Below are positions 20,592 to 31,737 of a stretch of DNA of 64,000 nucleotides, in pieces. This DNA comes from Prosopocoilus inquinatus. Its lineage: Eukaryota > Arthropoda > Insecta > Coleoptera > Lucanidae. The DNA lies in NCBI GenBank assembly GCA_036172665.1, contig CM069871.1, positions 56,852,713 through 56,916,712 of the forward strand, read 5' to 3'. The notes beneath the pieces are model-generated. The model saw only the letters and a list, made by a program, of their open reading frames with translations, did no database searches and was not told where the DNA came from. A program made the translations under genes and the position numbers. Position 1 is the stretch's first letter; every line of letters begins with the position of its first letter.

Positions 20592-21299
20592 AAATGTTTG
20601 TGTCATATATTTTAAAGGAAAATATCATTGTACATTTTTTGTTTTGCCAATACAGAATACTGGATTTGTGAATTTTAGCATTATTTATACATGGCATCTC
20701 AGTAAGTTTTCATCATTTTTTTATAATTTTAGTTTAAGTTTTTATAAATATGTAGATTAAAATTAATGAAAGTTTGTGGAAAGTGAAAATAAATAGAAAA
20801 AAACGAAGCACGACCTAATGTAAAGCAAAAACAAAAACAGAAAATGGTCCCAAGCCCAAGGCGATTACCATGTGAAAACGAATATACAGATTAGTAAAAA
20901 CTTTCAGCTTGCACCCAGAGATTCTGTGAATGACTATGATAACACGTTTTCCACGTTTATTTAATATTCTAAAATTTAAAAAAGCTGACACATGTAAAGC
21001 TAGCTGCATTTCTACCGCACAAACAAATAAACATTTCATGTGTGATGTCGAGTTTCATGTATTATGCGACACATAAAATACATAATATAATCCACATTTC
21101 CACGTGCCTGCATTCTACTGTGCGATGATAAATCTGAAATGTTTAAATGTTTGTTGAGAGTGCTTCTGTTAACAAAAAATAATTTCTGGACAAGAGAGAT
21201 TTATTATCCATACGAAATATTTCTTATTACATTACTATAATATTCCCTAAAGCAAATAATTCATTTCATAACAATAAAAATGTACCTATGTTAGACAGT

Positions 21300-21728
21300 T
21301 AAACTTTTTCGAATGATTATAACTTGATCTCAATTCTGACCAACTCCAAAGATGAGATCGCTTGTATGAATAAAAGTGGAGTTTACTCCATCACTTGTAT
21401 ACACTCCAACTGTAACTCTGTTTATATTGGTCAAACAGGTCGTAATTTAGCCACTCGGGTAAAAGAACATTTGTCCTCAGCTAGATTAGGAAAGACTGAT
21501 TGTAACTTTGCCCTTCACCTTTTAGATTCAGGACACTATCCGGATCCTAATTTTAATGTCAAATTATTATATCAGTTACCTAAAGGTTTAAAGCTTAACA
21601 TAGCTGAATCTTTAGAAATTTTCCTTTCTAAAATTGAAAATACTGTCAACCTCTTGAATGATCAAATCACTTTCCCTCATTTTAACTTTTTTGAATCTAT
21701 AAATTGGAACCATTCTTTGATAAATTAA
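21300..21728 (+). pseudogene. Penelope-like element, GIY-YIG endonuclease fragment
   Basis: An open frame ends at 21728. It contains G-V-Y at about 21378 and Y-I-G about 15 residues later (SVYIGQTGRN), followed by R and H at family spacing (TRVKEHL). About 45 residues further come the blocks LNIAESLEIFL and LNDQ, with the conserved glutamate of the domain. This is the C-terminal endonuclease of PLEs, which nicks DNA to prime reverse transcription. The reverse transcriptase that should precede it is missing, and upstream of about 21300 the frame is lost. The domain looks intact, but the element is 5'-truncated. There is no ATG at the start of the similarity. Confidence 0.85.
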
Positions 21729-22140
21729 CCTCCTTTGTTTAACTCGTTGTTTATTGTTTAATGTAATTTGTTCTTGGTTATTTACTCCTTATGAGTAATT
21801 TTTTTACCATCTGTCTTCACCGTAATTGTTTTTAACTTTGTTCTCCGCAATTTTGTTTCATTTATTTCATGTTGGTACTGTTTAGTAACTTACCACTTGT
21901 TAGTAACTTTCACTAGGTTAAGTTCTTACTTTGTCGTTTGTTAAGTAAAAATGGCCACATATTGCGTGGACTCTCATCTATGGTTTGTTAACTTATTTTA
22001 CTATTAATTACTTGTTTTTGAGTGCCAATCTTGTATTTTAGATTCGATAATGGTTATTCAACCGAAACATGTCATCAGTTATCAATTTACCACACGGATG
22101 AGCAAAATATAGCCAAGACTACACGTTGTTTGTTTTAGTG
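21729..22140 (+). other. 3' untranslated region of the PLE fragment
   Basis: AT-rich sequence after the endonuclease stop. At 22044-22073 it holds a degenerate hammerhead-like motif: a CUGAUGA-like core with three changes, a GGTT/AACC stem II, then GAAACATGTC. The last word is typical of PLE hammerheads. Stem I is not evident, so activity is unlikely. Confidence 0.45.
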
Positions 22141-24390
22141 ACCTTCGGCATTTACGCTTTCTTCAAAAATGATAAAGAACAATTTTAATTCAGAATTTTA
22201 TTCTCTGTCGATTGATTAAATAATATACAGGGTGTTCCATTTAAAAAAGTGTTCTTTTCCCTTTATTTCATAAACGCGATATTCAATTTTTTTTAATGCA
22301 TCGTTGCAATCAGGGCAAATATACTACTAGATTGCTCATTTAACCATACCTGTAACTTTAATAATAAAAAAGTTAGCAATAGTGCCGAGTTATTTTTGAA
22401 CAGTCTGTATGTGAAATATATTTAGTAAAGCTAAGTATTTTTTTTTAATTTAGCAACAATAAGATTTTTTGGAGTATTTTTTTCTGACCGTCAGCCGCAT
22501 CGGGCGTTTACGATAATTGGAGCAGTGCATAACCGCGTTAGAAATGTGAGAGAGAAGATCTCTATTCCAGTGCATGTAAGAATGAGAAAAATACAGTTAC
22601 AGGTCACTCCGGAAGAATTATAGAAAACGGTTACTGCTAGTCATAATTGAAATGTACTTCTACATATTCATCATAATTGGCTTTCAAACAATCTCTTAGG
22701 CTAACACATTTATTAATTGATTTCTAGTGATTTGAAGCTTAAAAGTAGATGACCATTTATGAATGAAGTAAGTAATACTGGTTACTTAAAGCGATAGATT
22801 TGTAAATATAAAATGATTAAGACCTATTATAGCTTTCTAAGCAGCTGATTTACACTATTTGTAATTAGCGTTCCAAATATGAGAACAATGATCTATAATT
22901 AGCTTCTTGAGTCTCATAATGATACACAGAATTGGCAAAAGTCTAACTGAACATTCTGAATAATGCATGCGACTGGGAAGGCAGAAAGAAGTATGACTAA
23001 TTACGTCCACTTGCTTGGAGATTGTCCAGCGAATGTCGAACGGCGCCCGCCAGGCACGAACGCTTACAATACGAGTCGAAGAAACGTCTATGTTTAGAAG
23101 CCAACTAACCAATACTGTATGTAACACAATCTTGCTTATTGAACGTTTATACTCGCGTTTACACTAGAGGATTTTTATGTCATTGAAGTATAAGCGTTGT
23201 ACCTATACTAGATGAGCGTTTTCTGACAGAGAAAGGAAACGCCTATCTTCTTTCAATGAAACAAAACACCGCAGAAGAAAAAAAATGCAACATTGTTAAA
23301 CGCGGATTTTGCAAGCTGACTATTTTGTTCCATTAAAATCCATTGACAAAAGATGCAACAGAGCAAGCGTAATGGAGGAAATGCAGCAGAAAAATGCAGG
23401 CCCTTTATTGTGTTCATTCACCTGCAGTGGCGGAGAAAACGCAAGGAAGAAAGGCTCGTGTGCAGTTTAGTCCAGATGCTCTTTACTAATTCTAGTGCGC
23501 GAAATAAAGGAAATGGGGGCACTGCAAAAGTGGTTTAAAGCGAATTTTGGAAATGGACTAAAGGTATTAACTATCAAGCGTTTCATATATGACCGAGATA
23601 TCGTTTTTAAAAAGTTTTATTTTCTCTCATGCTTAAAAATAGTCCAAGGAGCTGATTTGTTTGGGGATGCTGTCTCATTGCTTTATTTATGAGCCCAGCT
23701 GACTCGTAACGGGGTCGTTTATTTCGTTGCAATAAAGCCTTTATTCTAACCATCTGTATTACACGAAGCGATAACATTCACAATAATTTATCATGCTCGT
23801 AGCATTTTCATGCAAAGTAAAAATAAGTTTACATTTACCATCTCAAGTAGCAAAAGTTGCAATTAAGTAAGAGTATATCGTTTATTTTAAGATAATTTCA
23901 AACATCAGCACTTTATGTTATGTGTATTTTATTGAGTAATGGAGACGAGAAGTGATGCTCGCATGAAATTTATCACGACGGTAATATATGACACGTCAAT
24001 TTAATTAAAAATATTGTATCGCAAACCTACGTTAATTGCGACTGCAACCTACAGCAGCAATAAATCAATCGCAATTATTCCTGGATATAATCCAAAATTT
24101 TATCGCAGAGCTTACCATAGCCGCCCGTGCAGCGAAAAATATGAGGCGCATATGAAATTCTATTTCGCGTAATACGGGATTTCCTAACTGCACAGCCCAC
24201 GTTTAAAAAATTTCATTTAAATTCCTCAAGCGGTTTCGTACTTTAAGGATTGTTAATAATACAGTAGGAAGCAAGTCACACCGGCTTTATTAAAAACGCC
24301 CCGTGTCGCTCTTTTTTGCATTTAAAGCTATTGCTCGTCTCATTTACGTTAATCTTCGTTTTCAGGAGTTACACAGAAATAACTACGCAA
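22141..24390. other. No gene seen
   Basis: A CAGGGTGTTCCATTT word at about 22231 looks like a DNA-transposon end without an identified partner. Frames of 60-90 codons between 22855 and 23700 have no recognisable features. Confidence 0.45.
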
Positions 24391-24393
24391 ATA

Positions 24394-25672
24394 CGTGGGC
24401 TGCTGGAAAAGTTTCTGAAAACGGTATGAAAAAACGCATATGAAATTTGGTAAACGGTATCATTGTTTTTCGAAGTATTCGCCTTTGACGTCAATACACT
24501 TTTGCATACGCTCGAACCAATTTCTAAAGCACGTTTTCCACTCTAAAGATGGTACCTCAGAAACCAGTGTCCGGAATGTTTCAACCGCTGCTTCAGCCGA
24601 CGAAAATCGCTCACCACGCATTTTATTTTTGATATTTGGGAACAAAAAGAAATCATTAGGTGATAAATCAGGTGAATATGGACAATGAGTCATTAATTCA
24701 ACATTTTTATTGGACAAAAAATCAACTGTTTGACGGGCTGAGTGAGAGCTGGCGTTGTCATGATGGAGAATAATTCGTCGATTTCGATTGTTTCTTCTTA
24801 TTTGATCGATGACTTCCGGCAAACAAATTGTAGTATACTAATCAGCATTCACGGTTTTTCAATCCTCTAAAGCCACGGTTGCTACATGTCCAGTTAAACC
24901 AAAGAAACAAGCAATCATTTGCTTCGCAGCACTGCGTGAACGGACAACTTTTGTTGGTTTTGGTTCATTTTGAAATACCCAAACGGTAGATTGTTGTTTA
25001 CTTTCTGGCTCGTACGAATAGATCCACGTTTCGTCACCAGTGTTATAAACGAAATTTGAACGACCTCCATTGAATTTCTTGAGCATTTCTTCGCACCATT
25101 TAACACGACCCTGCTCTTGCGCTTCTGTTAAATTGTATGGGATCCAACGACTGCAAAGCTTTCGTACTTTCAAATGATCATGCAAAATCTGGTGTATTGC
25201 TTTCATCTCAATGCGTAAGGATGCTTGAATCTCACGGAATGTCACATGTCGATCTCGCTCAAACATTTCATGCACAGCATCTACATTAGTTGCAAAAACA
25301 GATGTTGATGGACGACCTTCACGAAATTCGTCACTGAGGGAGGTACGTCCACGCTGGAATTCGGCAAACCAATTATAAACACTGCTCTTTGATGGTGCTT
25401 CATCTCCAAATGAAGCTGATAGAGGTATTGTTTCGGCGTTAGACCACATTTGAAATCGTAAAAAATCATGGCACGAAACTTTTCACCCGAGATTTTCATG
25501 TTTACACAAAATTACTTTTTCTCAAATGCTGTACAAACAAAACTAGTTCACCTGGAGAGGAACTGTCAATAGAATTATAGGCGAAAAACGTCAAATTTTT
25601 CAAATATGACAGTTGATAAACGCCAACAATTCTAGACCTACTAGATTCCAGAAAACATTCCAGCAGCCCACG
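24394..25672 (-). mobile_element. Mariner element, copy 1 (1279 bp)
   Basis: Terminal inverted repeats start CGTGGGCTGCTGGAAAAGTTT on the left and, complemented, CGTGGGCTGCTGGAATGTTTT on the right. TA flanks both sides (24392-24393 and 25673-25674), the mariner target duplication. The length is that of a full mariner, about 1.3 kb. It holds one transposase gene on the minus strand, broken as described separately. It is about 29 kb from a very similar copy at 53875-55162. Confidence 0.95.
24460..25499 (-). pseudogene. Mariner transposase, inactivated
   Basis: Cut-and-paste transposase starting with an ATG at 25499. The N-terminal helix-turn-helix region is followed by the YNWFAEFQRGR stretch, then the catalytic domain with D in TGDETWIY, D in HHDNASSH, and D in the YSPDLSPND motif (D,D34D type). 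The C terminus is WFERMQKCIDVKGEYFEKQ. Breaks: a 7-bp deletion near 25418 (relative to copy 2) shifts the frame after about 30 codons. Two stops at about 24842-24870 replace an Arg and a Trp codon (TGA and TAG, both C-to-T-type changes on one strand). Two residues are also missing just before TGDETW. No functional protein is expected, though the inverted repeats could still be recognised by an active relative. Confidence 0.93.
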
Positions 25673-25674
25673 TA

Positions 25675-28370
25675 TTAAGGTACCTGTATCAGGCGGTTCA
25701 ATAAATTTCTATTCCAGGTTATACCTTGATCTTTTTATCTTGTCGGAGAATCTTTAGAACAGACTTGTATTTGTATCCTTATTTTTGACCCGTGTTCAAG
25801 CCACAGAGATTATCGTGCATCTCAATTTTTATTACGGAAAAGAGGACCACTTATGCTTTTACCAATATGACTTTTCAATAATAGAGTATTCAATAATTTA
25901 AGAAGAATTTAGACCACAGATTTATAATTATCAAAGACTTATCCATGATGTAAAATGTACGAGCGGGGATTGGCAGTCGTATCTCGATTTTCTTTGTTAG
26001 TAGCGTTTTGGTTTTAGGAGGGAAGCCAGAAATCGATTTCTAATTTGTTTACTTGTATTGTCTATTTGTATTGTCAGAATTGTCAAGATTGATTCGCTCT
26101 TTGGTTTTAGTCTCGTTTATCTTCAGATAAATGCTTTTCTTATGAAAATATTTCAAATAAAAATACGGAATCTTTAAAAATATAAAACACATGAAATGAG
26201 ACAATTTGTTTACAAAACAAATGCACTTTATAATTACAAAAGGGAAAGTTCATAAATCTGATATAATCAAGTTTTCTTTGATCAGAACAATCTGAAATAA
26301 TGTGTATACAGTGCGAATCCTGTAACGCTGCACACACGCATGAGATAATTCATTTCTGAGTCGTATAAAATTGCACATAGGGTTTTTAACATTACATTGC
26401 TATGGCTTCTACGCAATATTCAATGCTGAATCATTTCTAAACTACACATAGGAAGTTATAAGGAAGCTGTGTGCAGTGTTATAAGGTTCACAGTATATGT
26501 TCATAATACAGGGTGTCACAAAACCTCTGTCTTTAAATGTGAGTTCTTCGTTATATAAGAGATTCATTCACCTAATATGAAATATTTTACCCAAAAATGA
26601 AAAACTGACCTATTACAAGCGAGCGCACTCCCTCTATTTTGAAACCTCTACTTGGTTTACGACTTGTTTCAGGAATTTATTTCCATAAAAGCAATAAAAC
26701 GCAAGAAAGCTTTTTATTTAGGTTTAGAAGAACTCGGTCAAGGTCTTATTGTATACGAATATGAATCCGACTTGTAGACATCGGCATGTTTATTTGTATT
26801 TTCAACATGCGATAAATAAGAACGTTTGTTTACGCACTTCTTTGTACTAGGCAATAAAAAATTATGTTAAAAACGAGTACCTAATATTCCTTAAATTTTT
26901 GCTGAAGTAATTAAACATCTCCGTGCGCTAGTTTTGTAACTGGGTTGAAAATGTCTGAAATTATTTTTTAATTATGGCACCAATAGCTGAAGAATAAGTA
27001 TTGCAACAGCAAAAACTATTCCTATTGTAAAAACGGAAAGCAAGAATTGGAGTATGACACAATGAAAAATTTAAATAAATTAGATTGCCTGTACACACAA
27101 TAATCTATGGGTTCAAAATAAGTGATTGAATAATTTCGCTTGCTCTCAATCGAACTATTTTATTAATTGTTTACATTCCAACACAAAACACATGTCTTTA
27201 TAAGAATAATATTGAACCTAAATTTCTGCGTCGGCTTAAACCATAAAGACATAAGAAGCGCTCGCCTAGTGCAGACTTTTATTTTGTCTTTTCGTCGAAG
27301 TTTTAATAAAAAAACAAATTTATTTTTTACAAATAAAATAAACTTTAGTAATCAACATTGTAAGTTGATTATTGGCAATTTACAAATTAATATGATGTAA
27401 GAATTTCCACTTTTTCGATCGCCTTTAGGTTAAATTTTTTAAATTTAACTGTTAAAGTACGGATTAGCACAAAACTAATCATCAATTAATGCATCACGCA
27501 CAGACTATTTTAAACTATTAAGAGTTTACCTAGTTACAAAATGTATCTGCTTTTAAAATTAACAAAAAAACACGGTACTTGACCTGCCTTAAGTACATGG
27601 TCATGATCTTGTTTTTATGACTTTTTATGGCCTCGAACGTCGAAGAATAGTTAAAAACGAAGCTCCGCCGGAACACTTAAGCTGCATTCAGCGACCCTCA
27701 AACAATTTCTTTGAAAAAGTAAAATAATTTTTATCTGCGTTATTATTGCTATCTGACCAATAGTTTTATAACAAATTTTGCTTCTTTTCTTGACCACTAT
27801 TTGTGGTTTCAATTAAAGACATAGGTTTAGAGGCACGCTGTATAAAAATCGTTTAGCAATGCAAATATAGCCGAAGCTACAATATTGTTTGGACAGAAGT
27901 GTTGAGTAAATCAGTACTCAAGTAAGCCTTTTTCTTGCGCTTTAATGATTTTTATTTTAACTCACCAACGCTAACGCTGGAATCATTCTTGAAATATTGA
28001 AGTTAAATCGAATTAACTAAAATGCGGCTACGATTAAATTATTTACCGTAAACTAGAAATCGCACCGTGAAAAGTTCCTTCTTCATTCGAGAAAATAATT
28101 GAAGAATTTGGTGCAAAAACCGGGCTTGTCTATATTTAATCAAAATTTACTTCTAGATATTTTTTGGATGTTTTAAGTATCGCGCATTGTTTAGTACAAA
28201 CATTAATTAAGTCCGAGGTACAGAAAGAACTTTTCTGTAGTAGGGAGTTAAATTATGAGCTGTTGGTTGCAAGAATAGATAAGTCCAGAACCTATCCGTT
28301 CCCAAAACAATAGGCTTTTTGCTCTGTAGAATATTAGTTTTTTTAGTAAGAGATCTTAACCATAATAAAT
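25675..28370. other. No gene seen
   Basis: About 2.7 kb with no convincing coding region or repeat. A CAGGGTGTCAC word at about 26512 and GGGTGTTTCTAAC at about 28374 resemble transposon ends but lack partners that I could see. Confidence 0.45.
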
Positions 28371-28733
28371 ACTGGGTGTTTCTAACTTAAAAAAAATTTA
28401 AATATCTTTGTATCCCAATAGTACGCCACTCTATAAATAAACAAACATTCCAAAATATGTCAGATTTATATTAAAAACAAATATGTCCGAGCGTTTCTGC
28501 GAGAAGAAGGCACTTTCACAAATGAAGACCATAACTTCAAAAGGGTCTAAGTACCAAAAACATGTTTAGAAGTTTTCTTTCATTTAAATTTGAAATATGT
28601 ATAATCTGAATCTACCTAATACTCTCACTTTCGCTCCCCAAGATACTTTTCAACAGAACGTTTATAAGTTCGGTTTGTGCGTAAATCGGGTGATTTTTTA
28701 TCAAAACTTAACGACTAAGAAACGTTTTTTTTT

Positions 28734-29013
28734 AACAGATAAAATAGCGACATCTTACTATCGCTTTTTGACCTGACATTGCAGTAGGGTGGACAAATTG
28801 AAGCGGGATTTGCTCCTAATAAGTTCCCTATGCAAGGCGGCCATGCTTGCTGTCAAAGCATAATGAAAGATTTTAGAAAAATTTTGTGCAAATCGTTCTT
28901 GATTGCAGCGAGAACCTATTAAACTTATTAGGAGCAAATCCCGCTTCAATTTGTCCACCCTACTGCAATGTCAGGTCAAAAAGCGATAGTAAGATGTCGC
29001 TATTTTATCTGTT
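28734..29013. repeat. Perfect 92-bp inverted repeat
   Basis: 28734-28825 and 28922-29013 are exact complements over 92 bp, from AACAGATAAAATAGCGAC inward to TCCTAATAAGTT, around a 96-bp loop. Both arms are segment A of the hammerhead repeat. The loop contains the 47-bp segment B (28871-28917), which is an exact complement of 29141-29187. The absence of any mismatch points to a very recent event or to continued correction between arms. Confidence 0.95.
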
Positions 29014-29187
29014 CATCACTCTTACATCGCAAATGCGAATAAATTGGGCAAGTCGTTTTTGTTTGCAGCGGGAATGTCGAGCTACGTCTCTGCTGAAGAA
29101 GCCCCAAGCAGGGCTGAAACAGCTGTCCAGAGGCTGCTCGAGGTTCTCGCTGCAATCAAGAACGATTTGCACAAAATTTTTCTAAAA
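28922..29187 (+). mobile_element. Hammerhead-bearing repeat unit, best copy
   Basis: Order: segment A (28922-29013), a linker shared with the 20-kb copy, the hammerhead (29078-29140), segment B (29141-29187). Non-coding. The adjacent minus-strand block 28734-28917 supplies B - spacer - A, the order expected across the joint of two head-to-tail units. Such short hammerhead units resemble the metazoan retrozymes and PLE pseudo-LTR hammerheads described in the literature. Which of these it is cannot be settled here. Confidence 0.65.
29078..29140 (+). ncRNA. Hammerhead ribozyme, type I, apparently intact
   Basis: Self-cleaving RNA motif. Stem I distal CGAGC (29078-29082) pairs with GCTCG (29136-29140). 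Internal loop TACGT faces GCT. Stem I basal CTCTG (29088-29092) pairs with CAGAG (29128-29132). Core CUGAAGA is at 29093-29099. Stem II AGCCC pairs with GGGCT around a CAAGCA loop. Core GAAA is at 29116-29119. Mini stem III is C-AGCU-G. The cleavage site follows GUC at 29127. All invariant residues are present, and the internal loop opposite loop II is where hammerheads make their stabilising contacts. ACAGCUGU is an 8-base palindrome, so two RNAs could pair through stem III and cleave as a dimer, as reported for other short-stem-III hammerheads. Confidence 0.88.
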
Positions 29188-29189
29188 AG

Positions 29190-30240
29190 TTTTTTTTTTG
29201 TTCACGACTAAAAATTTTGGATTTATGTGTAAAATATGTAGTATGTAATTTATTTATTAAATAAATAATAACATAAATAACAAGTAAGTTCAAATTTTCA
29301 AATATATTTTCTAAAAAGCCGGCTCTGCAAAGTTATAAGAAAAATTATACGTTTTCACTTTTTTAACTAAATTCATTTTTTTTACCATTTAGAAGATAAT
29401 TAGTTTATTTTAGTTTTCTTGAAACTTAAAAAAACTGAACCGATTTTTTCATCCAAGTCTTCAATTACAAGCCGAGGAAAATGAAAGAAGTAAAAAATAA
29501 AATATCTTAGCGAGAAAGAAGGAACGCTTTAACGGTTAGCCAAATCAGGAACTCTGGAGCTTCTGAAACTCCCTTTTTTAGAAGCTCTGTTACGGACTAC
29601 ATTACATGCTTGTTCACCTGAACCCGGCCATTGCCAGGTAGCTTTTTTTAGACGCTTTCTTTCGCTCACAAAATCGTGATCCAAACGTGTTTTGAATCAA
29701 AAACAGACATTCTTTTCTTTGAATCTCTCTTATTTTTAAAACTTGATAAACTGTCAATCAAAAATTCAAGTCAGGTGTTTTGTTGCAACAACTACGCAAT
29801 TGAGGTCCAAACTATTCGAAACACGATTCAAACTTTTAAGCGAAAGAAAGCACCCATTACTGCCTGATAACAGCATTTTACTTTTTTCGAAACCGTTCAT
29901 GCTCTCAATATTTCTATTTCCGTATAATTCACTATTCTTACTGAGTGAGCTCCAATTTTCAATTCGCCCGTTTTGTCGTTGTATTTTTATCTTGCAGCCA
30001 TCGTTAGTCGTCATTGTTGCCAATATAATTCAATATTTTGACGGTCGAATTGCTAAGAGTTTGCAGTAAAATTTTGGCTTAAATATGGAACTACCCTGAT
30101 ATGCGTTTCGCTTCTGGACTCCCGTTTGAGGTTTCTTTAGTATTAATTCTCCACTTGGCGTAATCAACTGCGGTTTATTTTTCGCTTCAATTAATGTGGT
30201 GGAGCTGTTGATTTTCATAACCTCCTACGACGTCAGCTTA
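29190..30240. other. No gene seen
   Basis: Overlapping open frames on both strands at 29676-30218 have no recognisable domains. The sequence around 29570-30240 may be an old repeat, but I could not match it elsewhere in the window. Confidence 0.4.
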
Positions 30241-30248
30241 ATTTAGAG

Positions 30249-30997
30249 CAGGGGACTCTAAATTTTTGGTCTAAGGGCCACACTGACTCTTCTACTAAGT
30301 CCTAAGGGTCGAGACCTCAATATCAGCAAAGTATTGTCTTGAATTACGCGCAAATATTCGGTTCGGGGGTAGACGAATGGTACTTACGGGCGTGTGTCAA
30401 GGTCACATCATTGCCGCGAATTTTAAAATGCATTTAAAAAATTTTTGACCACTTCATGCGGGATGGCATTTTACGTAACAAATTGATTTGATAAATGTAC
30501 CGTTATAAATTAGAAAAAGTAGCTAATATTTCCGACCGAAAAAATATACAATAAGAAAAATATAAATTTAGGTAATTTTTGAATACAGTGCTTCTCCAGT
30601 TCATTTTCAAGTATTTTCTGCTTTATAACGATTTCATTTATAAAGTAACGGTCTATTTGCGCAAACTCCGAATTATAAACATAATTTTCGGTTAAAAAAT
30701 TGCCCACAGGATAATGTACATAAATTTTTATCAATATTTTCACTCAATTTTGAGGTAATCCAGATAGGTCAGTCAGTTGCAGTTCTTGAATAATTCCCTT
30801 GCTGAAGAAGCCCTAAATAGGATCGAAATAACTGTACAAGGGATAATCAGGAGGTAAATTGTCTCGCAACTAATTTATTGTAAACTGTACAATGTAATTA
30901 AGATTAGCTATGGCATGGCGGGCCGGATACGGGGTATGTTCGTATTGCTACCGCCGGTAGTAGGTGTAGCCCGCGGGCCGTACTTTGGAGACCCCTG
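30249..30997. mobile_element. Non-autonomous hAT element (749 bp)
   Basis: The left end CAGGGGACTCTAAATTTTTGG faces a right end whose complement is CAGGGGTCTCCAAAGTACGG; both continue with GGGCCACA- or GGGCTACA-like words. ATTTAGAG at 30241-30248 and ATATAGAG at 30998-31005 form an 8-bp target duplication with one difference, the hallmark of hAT. The right end carries the GGCCCGCGGGC block typical of many hAT termini. No transposase is present. It contains a hammerhead motif at 30795-30843. Confidence 0.85.
30795..30843 (+). ncRNA. Hammerhead candidate inside the hAT element
   Basis: Basal stem I is TCCCTTG (30795-30801) with CAAGGGA (30837-30843), seven perfect pairs, with a sequence different from the other copies. 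Core CUGAAGA is at 30802-30808. Stem II AGCC...GGAT is mismatched at two positions. Core GAAA is at 30825-30828, and GUA cleavage follows 30836. The strong private stem I with a weakened stem II makes activity uncertain. Confidence 0.5.
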
Positions 30998-31005
30998 ATA
31001 TAGAG

Positions 31006-31600
31006 GCGACGTTACACTTCTTCGTGAGCAAAATACTCAAGTAATTCTCAAGTTCAGTTGATACTATCATACTTAAACCTTCCTGTTGGTTTATTTTTGT
31101 TGGACTGACTTGGTAAGTTGTCTTGTTTCGTTTGGAATTTTACTTAGGGATCCTTTTCACTCGTAGGCAATTTGTGCTTCTCCGCTGCCTTTAGTTCCTA
31201 CAATAATCTGTCTTGCTGCTGAGAAACCACTTTGCTGCTTGCTTGGACCCGGCCACATATTTCTGTGCGATTCTCGCACGTAAACATTTTCACCCCGAAG
31301 TAAATCCTTTTCGTCTTTTGTATTCATCTTGGATGACCTTTGCAAATCGTATATCCCGGAACTTCCATTTAAGTCTTAAATAGTTCAAGTCACGTTTGTG
31401 TAATTTTGTCAATTAATTTCGTTCTATTGACAATTTAATTCAATTTATTTCAGTGTAATTCAAATTTAGTCACTAGTTTTTGCAAGGTTTTGAATAAATT
31501 GATAATTTTAGAGTTAATTGTCGTAGATTTTTGAATTTTCAAAGGTCACAGTGAGACAAAAGGAAATTTCCTTACGTACATACCAATTTAAATTTATGAA
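31006..31600 (+). repeat. Diverged dispersed repeat, copy 2
   Basis: Collinear blocks shared with 19500-20310, including GGACTGACTTGGT near 31105 and AGTGAGACAAAAGGAAATTTCC near 31552. Non-coding. It leads into the decayed hammerhead at 31675. Confidence 0.4.
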
Positions 31601-31605
31601 ATATT

Positions 31606-31664
31606 TTAAGACACTTAATAAATTGTACAGGTCTTTTTTTAAGACACTTAATAAATTGTACAGG
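31606..31664 (+). repeat. Direct repeat of 26 bp
   Basis: TTAAGACACTTAATAAATTG plus six more bases occurs at 31606-31631 and 31639-31664 without change, separated by 7 bases. It is a local duplication just upstream of a hammerhead remnant. Confidence 0.85.
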
Positions 31665-31674
31665 GTGGGAATTT

Positions 31675-31737
31675 CGAGCTACGTTTCTACTGACGAAGCC
31701 CCAAACATGGCTCAAACAGCTGTACAAAGGCTGCTCG
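31675..31737 (+). ncRNA. Hammerhead, probably inactive
   Basis: Distal stem I CGAGC/GCTCG and the internal loops TACGT and GCT are as in the 29-kb copy. The basal stem I is mismatched (TTCTA against CAAAG), and the GAAA core has become CAAA, which should abolish cleavage. The CUGACGA core and GUA site are kept. Segment B follows to about 31780. Confidence 0.7.
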
